Position numbers and translations under genes: made by a program. Under the pieces are notes generated by a model. The model ran no database searches, had not been told where the DNA came from, and worked only from the letters and a program-made list of their open reading frames with translations. This document shows, in pieces, positions 44,794 through 53,920 of a stretch of DNA of 64,000 nt; the first letter of the stretch is position 1, and every line of letters begins with the position of its first letter. The DNA comes from Roseiconus lacunae (GTDB taxonomy: Bacteria > Planctomycetota > Planctomycetia > Pirellulales > Pirellulaceae): assembly GCF_008312935.1 (NCBI RefSeq), contig NZ_VSZO01000079.1:124001-188000 (forward strand), in the 5' to 3' direction.

Positions 44794-45460
44794 TCAGTGA
44801 CCTTTGTTTTGAAGGATGATCTGGTCAAGAACTTGCAGTACTTGCTCGCTTCCCTTTTCCATTTCTTCCAACGACTCTGCGATTGCTGTGTCGTTCGTTG
44901 AAATGGATGCACTGAGCAAATCAAGGACTCGTTCTGTGGATCGGTGAACAGTTGCGTGTGGGGCTTCGAGCATCCGATATGAGGGCGTATGGGCGAAGGA
45001 CGCCTGACCGTCTCTTTCGTAATACCATTTCGCTAAGCGGCAGTGGTGGCAATCAACGACCTCAAAGATTCATTCGCCTTCAAGGACACTTCGGTAGCTG
45101 TTCACTTTCCAAACGATATGGTCCAGTTTCGCCAGACTGGTGATCGCCAAGTTGTTCGCATCGGTGACTTGAACCAGCGAATCGCCGTTGCTGTGGTTGG
45201 TTTCCATGACCCGGTCATTCTGAATAGATCGATTCAGATTCATCTGCCAACTGAGAACAGTTTCTCTCGATCCGCCTACAGATTTCAATATTCTAAACGC
45301 TAACCGACGCCGCCTCGGTTAGGCTCGCTTGGATATTCGTCAGTCCAGCCTTGAATTTCAGGTTTTCCTGCTTCAGGATTTCCGCTGCTGTCGACGAACC
45401 AAGATCTGATTCAAGAAAAGTATGGTGTTTCGTCTCGACCAAATCAGTGGGGACGCTGCA
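44794..45460 (-). pseudogene. Decayed CZB (chemoreceptor zinc-binding) domain gene
   Basis: Translated on the minus strand, pieces of one protein emerge: TAAEILKQENLKFKAGLTNIQ and NIEICRRIERNCSQLADESE in one frame, separated by TAG at 45293-45295; then, after a frame shift near 45215-45250, ANNLAITSLAKLDHIVWKVN, a TGA at 45070-45072, and DCHHCRLAKWYYERDG with EAPHATVHRSTERVLDLL to a final TGA at 44794. The CZB zinc ligands (His of LDH, Cys of HCRLAKW, His-x3-His of PHATVH) are all kept. So it was a chemoreceptor or CZB-regulator gene, interrupted by two stops and one shift. Sequencing error cannot be excluded for single sites. Confidence 0.72.
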
Positions 45461-45712
45461 TCAGCCGCTGGGCGTTGACTCCGAATGTTTTAGAGAAACC
45501 GCGACCAACGCCATTCAGCTAACCCTGAAGTCAGATGACAGCGAGCCACCAGCCAGAATGGCTTCACCCTTCCAAGGGCATCCGGCGAAGCAAGTCAGCG
45601 ACAACGGTTAATCACCGGCAGAGGCCAATCGTACGATTGATGACTGTGCTATATGCTTCTCATATCGGAAAGCATGCTAACCAGCCGTGATAAGAAATAG
45701 ACGAGCCATTCA

Positions 45713-46384
45713 ATGACAATCAATGATCAAAATCGCGACGACTTCGCTGCCGTAAAAAGAACGATTGAGAAACGTAAAACGTTGAAGGTCCTTGGCGATC
45801 TTGGTTCACCGGTGGAAATCAATACTACAGTTGCGCAAAACAACGACGCTTCGATCAGGGAAGCACTCCGCACCGCCGGAATGGCCCCTTTTCACTATGA
45901 CCGTGCGATCGATTCGATTGCCGAGCCATGGCGAGCACATTTGCTTTTTCATCAGAATTGCCGGCAAGTCGCGGAGCTTCTCGAACAGTGGACTCCACCG
46001 GGCCTGTCCGCCGGGAAATTACCGGCGATGTTTTCCGCTTGCGGTGCCGCGATCTTGGTGACGTGGTTGCCCCAATTTCGTAGTGGCAGCGAATCAAAGC
46101 CTGAGCAAATCGATGTTGACGATGAACACCTCGCAGCGGCATCAGCGATGGTGCAGAATCTGCTCCTGCTGCTAACCGCGAAAGGGATGGGGACGTACTG
46201 GTCCAGTGGAGGCGTACTAAAGCAAACCGGCGTATCGGCGCATCTGGGAGTGAACGAAGGAGAGAAATTGCTAGCCGTTGTGTTCGTCGAATACCCAGAA
46301 ACACAGACACTGGAAATTGATCGAAAGCCAGGCAAACATCGCGACAGCCGAAGTGATGGATGGATTCGAGAGGTCGTCCTCTAG
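45713..46384 (+). CDS. Nitroreductase family protein
   Basis: 223 residues. IEKRKTLKVLGD is the N-terminal FMN-phosphate-binding Arg region of nitroreductases, IREALRTAGMAPFHYDRA the next, and MVQNLLLLLTAKGMGTYWSSGGVL the C-terminal FMN-binding helix and loop. Members reduce nitro compounds, quinones or flavins with NAD(P)H. The start is an ATG without a strong ribosome site. It stands alone after the pseudogene. Confidence 0.85.
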   Translation: MTINDQNRDDFAAVKRTIEKRKTLKVLGDLGSPVEINTTVAQNNDASIREALRTAGMAPFHYDRAIDSIAEPWRAHLLFHQNCRQVAELLEQWTPPGLSAGKLPAMFSACGAAILVTWLPQFRSGSESKPEQIDVDDEHLAAASAMVQNLLLLLTAKGMGTYWSSGGVLKQTGVSAHLGVNEGEKLLAVVFVEYPETQTLEIDRKPGKHRDSRSDGWIREVVL

Positions 46385-46504
46385 TACGAAGGACGTCGTC
46401 CTCTCACATCACTTGGTAGAAAATGTCAGGAATTCGAAATCTACCGACCGACTTCGCTCGTCTTAAGCCTGCTAGCCGTGTTTCCACTGTTGACGGGGAG
46501 ATTG

Positions 46505-46915
46505 ATGATCGATTTTAGTTTCCTGGCTGACGTTACCGTCACGATTCATTTTGCTTACGTCGCTTTCGTCGTTCTGGGGCTGCCATTAATTCTTGTTGGA
46601 GGCCTGTGCCGATGGCAATGGATCAGGAATCCTTGGTTTCGCGGTCTACATTTAGCAATGATCTTGATCGTCGTTCTTGAAGCTTGGGCGGGGATCACCT
46701 GTCCATTGACGACGCTCGAAAACGATTTCCGACTTGCCGCCGGCGGGAGCTCCAACGAAGGAAGTTTTATTGCCGCATGGCTTCATGACCTGATGTTTTT
46801 TCACGCACCTCCGTGGGTGTTTACGTTTGCCTACAGCTTGTTCGGTGCAGTCGTCATCGCAACGCTGGTGTTCATCCCGCCGCGTTTGCGCAAGGCACCA
46901 TCGGCGAATCACTAG
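46505..46915 (+). CDS. DUF2784 membrane protein
   Basis: 136 residues from ATG 46505, with GGGGAG five to eight bases upstream; a longer in-frame start at 46478 is unlikely. Three to four transmembrane helices are clear, and TIHFAYVAFVVLGLPLILVGGLCRWQWIRNPWFRGLHLAMI and EAWAGITCPLTTLEN are the DUF2784 signature blocks. The family has no assigned function. Confidence 0.88.
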   Translation: MIDFSFLADVTVTIHFAYVAFVVLGLPLILVGGLCRWQWIRNPWFRGLHLAMILIVVLEAWAGITCPLTTLENDFRLAAGGSSNEGSFIAAWLHDLMFFHAPPWVFTFAYSLFGAVVIATLVFIPPRLRKAPSANH

Positions 46916-47109
46916 GCGACGATCCAAAAGGCAGCGTTCAACGCAGGTGATGGTGGGTGGGAACCGAGATTCCAAAACTCAACTTGCACGACCATCAAGC
47001 GAAACTTTTGCTCTACTTCCCCGGGTCAAGAGTGGAACAGCGCAAGCGACTACTCCGATTCTAGAAAGTTGGTGTCATCATTCGCGTACGGTCGCCTTGG
47101 AGACGCTGG

Positions 47110-50100
47110 TTAACGTGCACCACGGGCCAACGAGGCAATTTCGGTACCGTCGGCGAAGGAGAAATTGACGTCCCGCTGCGGGAATGGAATTTCGATATTC
47201 GATTTGGCAAACTCGTTGCAGATCGCCGTGTTCAACTGATGGGTGATTTCAATTCGATTGTCGAGTTTCTCTAGGTATAGCCGGACGACAAAGTTCAGTG
47301 AGCTATCTCCAAAGGTGTCGAAGTTGATCAGCGGCGGTGGATCTTCCATCACTTCTGGATGGCTGGTCACAATTTTGAATAGGATCTCACGCACCTGATT
47401 TGGGTTGGATCCATACGCGACACCGACTGTCAGTGTGAGACGGTTGACGACGTTGGTTAGCGACCAGTTAAGTAGCTTTTGCGTGATTAAGTCTTTGTTT
47501 GGAATCACCAACTCTTTGCGATCCCAATTGGTAACCGTCGTGGCACGCATCTGAATTCGTGAAACGATCCCCGTCGTGTCATCGATCGTCACGACGTCGC
47601 CAACGCGAACCGGTCGTTCGAGCAATAGGATGATCCCGGAAACAAAGTTTGCCACGATCTCCTGAAGACCGAAACCAAGACCGACCGAGGCCGCCGCGAG
47701 CAACCAACCCAATTTATCGTACGGAACGCTAAGCAAGTTCATTACGAAAATCGAGCCGATAATGATTAGGGCATATCGCAGTAGCGTTGAAATCGCGTAA
47801 CGAGCCCCCGAGTCGAGGCTTGTTTTGCCGAGAACGAGTAGATCAAAAAGGCCCGGCAATACGCGAGTGATGTAGATTGTGACCGTGACAAAGATCAACG
47901 CGATTCCGACATCAAGCAGACTAACCCGACTCGCGTCTTCACCTGATCCGAAGGTGATCGCGTAGTCTTCGGTGTCAAACACTTGAAGGGCCGGCAGCAT
48001 GTCGCCCCAAATGTAAACCAAGCCGAAAATAGCCAAGATCGAGGAGATGACAAAAGACGTTTGCCGCGATTGCTGGTCAATGGTCCCAAAGTCGATCGTT
48101 TCTTCTTCATGCAGAACGATCCCCGCTTCTTTCGCCGCCGAACTTGGTGATCCATCGTCCTGCAGTTCGGCGATTCGCATGGCTCGCAATTCTTTCGCTT
48201 TCTTCCGTGCCAGATCACGTTTTTTCAGCATCATCCATCGCGATGTCAGACCGGAGGAAATGACCACCACCACCAGTAGCAAGAAAGTCGACTGCAGTGA
48301 TCTGCCAAGCCGAAATGTCGTGTCCATATAACCGGCCATCGCTAAAATCGAGAACACGATTGGCACCGAGATCCCCAAAATCCAAAGCAACTTTCGCAGT
48401 CGATACAGATTGGAATAGGGATTGTGCCTGACGACTTCGGCATGCAGCGGGCTGTTGGATCGCAAAATGATGTGATGGAAAACAGCGGTTAGGCAGAACA
48501 GAAACGTCGCGACCATTCGGGTCGCGAAGGCGCGTGTTCCCGTATCGGGATGTTCGTAAAAGATACCCATCGCCAAAACACAGATACTGCCCAGGAGCGT
48601 GTACCAGCGTAGGTGCCGCCGCAAGTATTTCCGAAACGAGTCGCCCCAATCAAAGTGCGCCATCGCCAATCCCTTCTCGCGACAGACTTGGCGCAATAGT
48701 TCACGTGAGGCGACATAAAGAGCCGCGACGCCTGCACCGATGCCCAAGCCGCGAACGAATGGGTCGCCAGGCCCGGATTTGGTCAATAAGAAGCAGAGGT
48801 ATAGAAATACCAGCGGCCAACAAAATGCATCTGCGATCGTACCGATCAACGCAAGGATGGTGGCTCGATAGGTCGCGTTACTGCGGCAAGCTTGATCGCC
48901 CTCTTTGTCAATTCCTCGACGAATCCGCGAACGTCCGGCTAGCAATGCCATCACCAAAACGCCGAAGACGATGGAGCGGAGCGGATTGCTGGAGACGGTG
49001 ATCAGCATCTGAGTCATCGCACTTCGCCAGCCGTTGGGGGAACCGATCCACTTCACAACCTCGGGCGCCTCGGAGAGTTCTTCGAGTGAAAAGGCGGGGG
49101 CACTTCGAGTCCAAAACAAATGCTGGTCGACGAATTCAGTGAACTTCTCAATTTCGGCGGCAAGCCGACGTCGCTGGGTATCGTTGCCGACTAAGGTTGT
49201 TAACAACTTACCCTGACTCTGCAAAGTCGACTCGATCAGGTCCTTGCGTCGCCGCAAGAGTACCCACTCGGCTTCTTCTCGAGTGAGATCTGCCCACGGT
49301 ACCGAGGTTGAATTCCAGTCGACGTTGACTACCTCGATATTTTCAAGTTCTTTTTCAATGCCTTCCAGTTCGTCTTCCAATTCGAACGCGTTCACTTGGA
49401 AATCGCTGAGGCTGAATTTTTCTCCGTCGTAGACAATCGTCAGGTCGTCGCGCGGCTGATATCGAGCGCGAAGTGATACCGCTTCTTCGCGCTGTTTACG
49501 AAGGATCAGTCCCAACGCATCGGTCAGGCCGACGGCCTTGATCCGCTCTTCACTGGTAACCAAGTCGGTCTGAACATCATTGTAAACCTTTTCGACATTC
49601 GTCTTTTCAGTTTGCGCCGCTTCGTCGATCGCCACGAGTTGCTGAATTCGTTTGGCAAGTTCGATGTTTGCCAAGGCATCTTCGCGAAGTGATTCGGGGA
49701 CCGCGTCGACCGCCTTTTGCATGTCGGTGGTCGTTTCTTTGGCTGCTTGCTGCTGCCGATCGGCGATCAGCGCTTCCAGTTTGTCTTTCTGCAAACGCAA
49801 CTGCTGGACGTTAGCCTCGGCAAACTGCCGTTCGAGCGGTAGCAGTTCGTCGGTGGTCGCCGTGTAGGCTGCTTGTTCACTTTGCAAGGACTCGATGAGA
49901 GCCAGGTTCTCCTTGATAGTCGCTCTTAGCTTTATTTTTTGAACGCGCTGTTGCGGATCATTTGAACTGCCATTGGTGAGCTGTTCGAGCTGTGTTCGAG
50001 CCTCCGTGATGGCTTGTTCCGCTTTAGAGACCAGGTCTGGAATCTCCGCGACCTTCGTGCGGCGGCGTGTCGGCTCCACAGTCAAATCGGTGACCCGCTT

Positions 50101-50556
50101 TGCCGTCGTTGCGATCTCGTTGTTAACCGTGGCAAGCTTCGTTGTCAGTGCGGTAGTGGAGAGGTTCTCATCGACTTTCAGCGGTTTTGCAGCTAACTCC
50201 TTGATCGAATCCTCAAGCTGCCCTTGTCGCAGCGGGGCCTCTTGAAGCATCGTTTTCCATCGCTTCGTTGCGTCCTGGTAATTGGCGGCATTGGTGAGAG
50301 AATCCTTAGCCTGCTTGAGCGATTCGACCACGCTCCCCTTCAGCGCGTCATCGAGCTGCGAATTAGCTTCGGCATCCGCAAGTTCCTTGTCGATCCCCGC
50401 AATGGTCAACCCATCGTCAACCGGCTCTGGATTCGCCGGCGTCTCTTTCGCCGTCGGCAGCGTGAGTTGCGGCCGTGCGTGAACAACCTGCGGTCCATCG
50501 ACCAAGACAAGGGCTAGCAAAAGAAACGGAACAATTGGGCGGCGAATTGTTAGCAT
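47110..50556 (-). CDS. Large mechanosensitive channel, MscK/MscM (KefA)-like
   Basis: 1148 residues. A signal peptide is followed by a long periplasmic region of coiled-coil heptads (about 40-480), then about eleven hydrophobic helices, then the MscS-type pore and beta domain: AAASVGLGFGLQEIVANFVSGIILLLERPVRVGDVV is the conserved MscS helix 3 and following segment, and VVIPNKDLI-type and VGVAYGSNPNQV complete it. It opens on membrane tension to release solutes in hypo-osmotic shock, which fits a cell that stores compatible solutes. An acidic to neutral C-terminus (VNFSFADGTE) closes it. It may be the last gene of the downstream block or an independent unit, with 269 bp after the cytochrome/WD40 gene. 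Confidence 0.9.
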   Translation of the reverse strand: MLTIRRPIVPFLLLALVLVDGPQVVHARPQLTLPTAKETPANPEPVDDGLTIAGIDKELADAEANSQLDDALKGSVVESLKQAKDSLTNAANYQDATKRWKTMLQEAPLRQGQLEDSIKELAAKPLKVDENLSTTALTTKLATVNNEIATTAKRVTDLTVEPTRRRTKVAEIPDLVSKAEQAITEARTQLEQLTNGSSNDPQQRVQKIKLRATIKENLALIESLQSEQAAYTATTDELLPLERQFAEANVQQLRLQKDKLEALIADRQQQAAKETTTDMQKAVDAVPESLREDALANIELAKRIQQLVAIDEAAQTEKTNVEKVYNDVQTDLVTSEERIKAVGLTDALGLILRKQREEAVSLRARYQPRDDLTIVYDGEKFSLSDFQVNAFELEDELEGIEKELENIEVVNVDWNSTSVPWADLTREEAEWVLLRRRKDLIESTLQSQGKLLTTLVGNDTQRRRLAAEIEKFTEFVDQHLFWTRSAPAFSLEELSEAPEVVKWIGSPNGWRSAMTQMLITVSSNPLRSIVFGVLVMALLAGRSRIRRGIDKEGDQACRSNATYRATILALIGTIADAFCWPLVFLYLCFLLTKSGPGDPFVRGLGIGAGVAALYVASRELLRQVCREKGLAMAHFDWGDSFRKYLRRHLRWYTLLGSICVLAMGIFYEHPDTGTRAFATRMVATFLFCLTAVFHHIILRSNSPLHAEVVRHNPYSNLYRLRKLLWILGISVPIVFSILAMAGYMDTTFRLGRSLQSTFLLLVVVVISSGLTSRWMMLKKRDLARKKAKELRAMRIAELQDDGSPSSAAKEAGIVLHEEETIDFGTIDQQSRQTSFVISSILAIFGLVYIWGDMLPALQVFDTEDYAITFGSGEDASRVSLLDVGIALIFVTVTIYITRVLPGLFDLLVLGKTSLDSGARYAISTLLRYALIIIGSIFVMNLLSVPYDKLGWLLAAASVGLGFGLQEIVANFVSGIILLLERPVRVGDVVTIDDTTGIVSRIQMRATTVTNWDRKELVIPNKDLITQKLLNWSLTNVVNRLTLTVGVAYGSNPNQVREILFKIVTSHPEVMEDPPPLINFDTFGDSSLNFVVRLYLEKLDNRIEITHQLNTAICNEFAKSNIEIPFPQRDVNFSFADGTEIASLARGAR

Positions 50557-50825
50557 TTCGAGGTGGTAGAGCTGAACTGCGAAAGAATGATCTCGTCAGC
50601 CCACGTTCTAATGACCAACCGCCGTTGTTCCTAGAGTGACTCGTCGCGAGAATGCCAAAGTCGGCCGCGTTTCCCATGCCCCGAGGTGGTGAGAGTGACA
50701 GTACCCCTGCTCACACTGCCCCCGCTGTGGATGTCGATCGACGCCGAGACAAACGATGCCTGGCAAGCAACCGGGGTGTCTTCAAGAGCGGTTTGAGCGA
50801 CTTGGCTGATGGCACGTTTTCGTCA

Positions 50826-53800
50826 TCAGTTTCGTGGACTGAGGTCTTCGGTATTCCATCGCCGCAGCGTTCCCGATTGGCCGCACGTCAAAATCGTTTC
50901 GCCGTCGGCGGAGACATCCATCGTGTAGGTCAGTTCTCCGGAACCGGCAGCTTTGATCTGTGTCCCGTTGCTGGTTTGATGTACGCGAAGCTGTCCGTCT
51001 AGAGTCACACTGGCGAATTTCGCCTGATCAGCACCAACAAAGCGAACGGCGGAAACTTCATCGGATAAAACGCCGATTGATCGCTGTTGTTGACCGCTTT
51101 GCACATCCCAAAGTTTAATGTTCTTATCCGCTCCTCCGCTTGCAAGCGTCTGGCCGTCTTGCCGCCAATCAAGGGAAAGGACGTGATGGGTGTGTCCGTC
51201 AAGCGATTTGATGATGTTGGATTGTCGATAGTCGATCAGTCGAATCGATTTGTCTGCCGAGCCGCTCGCCAGTATGTCGCCGGCTGGAGAATAAGCGAGT
51301 GCGAGCACGGCGTCGCTATGAACGTCGGGTAATCGCCGCATCATCGACCCCGTGTCAACGTCAGCAATCGCAACCATCCCACTGCGGCTTGGAACACCGC
51401 TTCCAATCGCCAATGATTCTCCATCGGGGCTGAATGCCAACGCGGTCACTCGATCGGGAATAACGTCGGATCGCAACCCACCGATCATTTTGTGAAGTCG
51501 CCAAGCGGCGGGGTGATCGATGGACAATAGCGAGGTGTTCGCCGTTACCCAGATCGAGTCATTCGATGAAGATACGATCGCAGGTTTGCCGGCTACGTTC
51601 GTCGACATATCGTGCCGAAGCTTTAGTGCCGGACCCGTCGGCTGACCCGAAAGGATGTCGTAGTCTCGTAGTGTGCCTTCCGCGTCCAACACACTCATCC
51701 GATTTGAATCAAGCAATGCGATAGACGTCACCGGATGACCGGATTGCCCCGACGTTTGCAAGGCTTCGATTTGTCGCTTGAGTTGCTCGATTTGCAATGA
51801 ACGAACAAGGACTTGACGTTGATGCTGGGGAATTCGATCGGCAGCGAGTTGATGTGCCTCTTTGACCGATTCCAACGCTTGCTTGCGGTTGGCTAGATTT
51901 TCCTTGTTACCTGCGACAGCTTTGTCACGTTCTTGCAGCGACTTTTCTAGCTGATCGATTTTTTGTTTTTGCTCGGCAGCTCTCTTTGTGGATTCATCAC
52001 GTTGTTTTTCCAGTGCTGCTAGCTTCGTCGTCGCTTCTTGTTGTTGTTGCTGTTTAGACTTCAGATTAAGTTTGGCCTTTTCGAGCGATTGCATTGCTTG
52101 GGCCGCTTGTTGCTTGGCCTGTTCGAGTTGCTTCATTGCTGAGGCAACCTGGGCTTCTGCGGCACTGACGGCTTGATTCGCTTGGTCGGCCGTTGCTTTT
52201 AGCGGGGCCAAAGCTTTGGTATCCGATGCCAGTTGCATATCGAGACCAGCAATCGACCTCTTGTACGCCTCGACGTCGGCTTGGGATGTCGTCAAAAACT
52301 GTTCGGTCGCTTTCTTTTCTGACGAAACGGCACTGAGCTGCTGATCGACTTCGATACGTTTTTGAACCTCTTGTTTCAGCTTCTCTTCCGCTTCTGAGAA
52401 AGCCTTAGTGACCTCATCGAGCGATTTTTTTTCTCGATCGAGGTTGGCCTGCAACTTAGGTGTCTGTCCTTCGAGTCGTTTCGCATGACCTTCCGTTTGC
52501 GTGAGAGAGCGTCCCAAACGCTGGGCATAGAGCCGGTCCTGCCAATCGTCTTTTGCAACACTGACCTGCGTCCCGTCTTGCAAATTCAGGGTGATCACCG
52601 TTCCTTTGTCGGTGCCCGCAAACAAGTACGGATCGTTCACCGTTAAGGTCGTGACGAGAGACTCAACGGCAAACGTTTGGGTGACTTGGTCTGCTTCCAA
52701 ATCAATCTGATGGACTGTTCCGGCTTGAGTTCCGACAAACAATGTCGTCGGATTCAAATAAATCGCGGTTGTCGCATCTTTGATTGCCGCAGCAGACGAT
52801 TTTTTGAGAGGCTGTTTTTGACGGAGCAACCGCAACGTTCCGTCGGTGTGGACAACCACGGTCGAAGATCCGTCCACGGATCTCTCTAGCATGGCGACAT
52901 TCCCTGAAAGTGATATCGAGCCAATTTCGGCAGCATCGTCGGCTTGGAAGAAACGCAACGTTTTGGTGTGGTCAATCACCGCGATTTCATGTTGAACACT
53001 CCAGTCGATCAGCTTGGCGGGTTGAACAGGCGAGATGACCTTCACGGTTTGACGATTGCTTCGCGACCAAATCTGAACATCGCCGACCGGATCGATGAAT
53101 GCTACTTGTTGTTGGTCGGGTGCACAGACAACCTGTCCGGCGATCGGCATCGACGGGTCGAGCGGTGTCATTTCGCGTTTTTCACGGCGCCAGATCCTGA
53201 CGCTTTTGTATCCTCCGGTTGCGATGTGTTCGCCCAGTGGCGAAATGGCGATCGCACCGATAAAGTCGACATCTGCAACGCCTGCCGGTGAAAGCGATTG
53301 ATCGGCTAAGGTTCCGGTGATCATTCCAGAATGCTGATCAATCAATTCAACTCGATTGGCGCGGCCGACGGCTATAAACTGTGCATCGGGTGAAGCGGCG
53401 AGCGCGAGGCTGGTTCGAATCGATTCTGCGATTGGTTCCCAGTCCATCGCATCAGCACCTTTTTCGTCGACTTTCGCACCGGCTTCAATCCAGTGTCGGA
53501 TCAGGTCGACTTCTTCGGCGCTCAGTCGCTTTGCGCCAACCGAATTGTCGTCCGGCGGCATGATCTCGTCCGTGTTAGTAATCCGATCGAGTAGCAGGCT
53601 TTCGCTGGGTTGTTTCAAATCGATCAGCTCGCCACTGTCACCGCCTTGGCCCATGCCTACCGCACCTTCGAGCGATAGTCCGCCTTCGGCTTGGCCGTCA
53701 CGATGGCACGCCAAGCAGTTTTGCCTCAGTATTGGTGCAATGTGGCGGGAGTAACTGACTGCAGTCGTCTGCGTCGATTGGTCGGCGTTGGCCAAGGCTG

Positions 53801-53852
53801 CCGCAACTATCAAGCAGCCAACGAAAGAAGCATATCGAATCATGGCGTTCAT
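50826..53852 (-). CDS. Planctomycete cytochrome c/WD40/coiled-coil protein
   Basis: 1008 residues. Signal peptide, then a PSCyt1-type cytochrome c: SRHIAPILRQNCLACHRDG gives C46-x2-C49-H50 and EIMPPDDN the MPP motif. WD40 repeats follow to about 440 (LGEHIATGGYKSVRIWRR and similar). A 210-residue coiled-coil (about 450-690; long runs of Ala, Gln, Lys) splits the propeller, and a second WD40 series ends the protein (VLALAYSPAGDILASGSADKSIRLID and SLDWRQDGQTLASGGADKNIKLWD). It belongs to the family found with DUF1501/1549 genes and is probably exported and heme-bearing. It lies 68 bp downstream of the PPC-like gene. Confidence 0.88.
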   Translation of the reverse strand: MNAMIRYASFVGCLIVAAALANADQSTQTTAVSYSRHIAPILRQNCLACHRDGQAEGGLSLEGAVGMGQGGDSGELIDLKQPSESLLLDRITNTDEIMPPDDNSVGAKRLSAEEVDLIRHWIEAGAKVDEKGADAMDWEPIAESIRTSLALAASPDAQFIAVGRANRVELIDQHSGMITGTLADQSLSPAGVADVDFIGAIAISPLGEHIATGGYKSVRIWRREKREMTPLDPSMPIAGQVVCAPDQQQVAFIDPVGDVQIWSRSNRQTVKVISPVQPAKLIDWSVQHEIAVIDHTKTLRFFQADDAAEIGSISLSGNVAMLERSVDGSSTVVVHTDGTLRLLRQKQPLKKSSAAAIKDATTAIYLNPTTLFVGTQAGTVHQIDLEADQVTQTFAVESLVTTLTVNDPYLFAGTDKGTVITLNLQDGTQVSVAKDDWQDRLYAQRLGRSLTQTEGHAKRLEGQTPKLQANLDREKKSLDEVTKAFSEAEEKLKQEVQKRIEVDQQLSAVSSEKKATEQFLTTSQADVEAYKRSIAGLDMQLASDTKALAPLKATADQANQAVSAAEAQVASAMKQLEQAKQQAAQAMQSLEKAKLNLKSKQQQQQEATTKLAALEKQRDESTKRAAEQKQKIDQLEKSLQERDKAVAGNKENLANRKQALESVKEAHQLAADRIPQHQRQVLVRSLQIEQLKRQIEALQTSGQSGHPVTSIALLDSNRMSVLDAEGTLRDYDILSGQPTGPALKLRHDMSTNVAGKPAIVSSSNDSIWVTANTSLLSIDHPAAWRLHKMIGGLRSDVIPDRVTALAFSPDGESLAIGSGVPSRSGMVAIADVDTGSMMRRLPDVHSDAVLALAYSPAGDILASGSADKSIRLIDYRQSNIIKSLDGHTHHVLSLDWRQDGQTLASGGADKNIKLWDVQSGQQQRSIGVLSDEVSAVRFVGADQAKFASVTLDGQLRVHQTSNGTQIKAAGSGELTYTMDVSADGETILTCGQSGTLRRWNTEDLSPRN

Positions 53853-53920
53853 ACTTGGGGCGCGTTGAGATGCTTTGGAGATCCGCTGTTAAAAACCAAA
53901 GTGGTCAATACGACCACACG

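Noticed and set aside
44084..44800. 238-codon frame overlapping the PhnZ-type gene
   Set aside because: It runs in another frame through the HD-domain gene and starts inside the inverted-repeat element; the PhnZ frame has the conserved residues.
45605..45712. Further remnant of the CZB gene towards the nitroreductase
   Set aside because: I could not read any family residues beyond about 45460, so the pseudogene is not extended.
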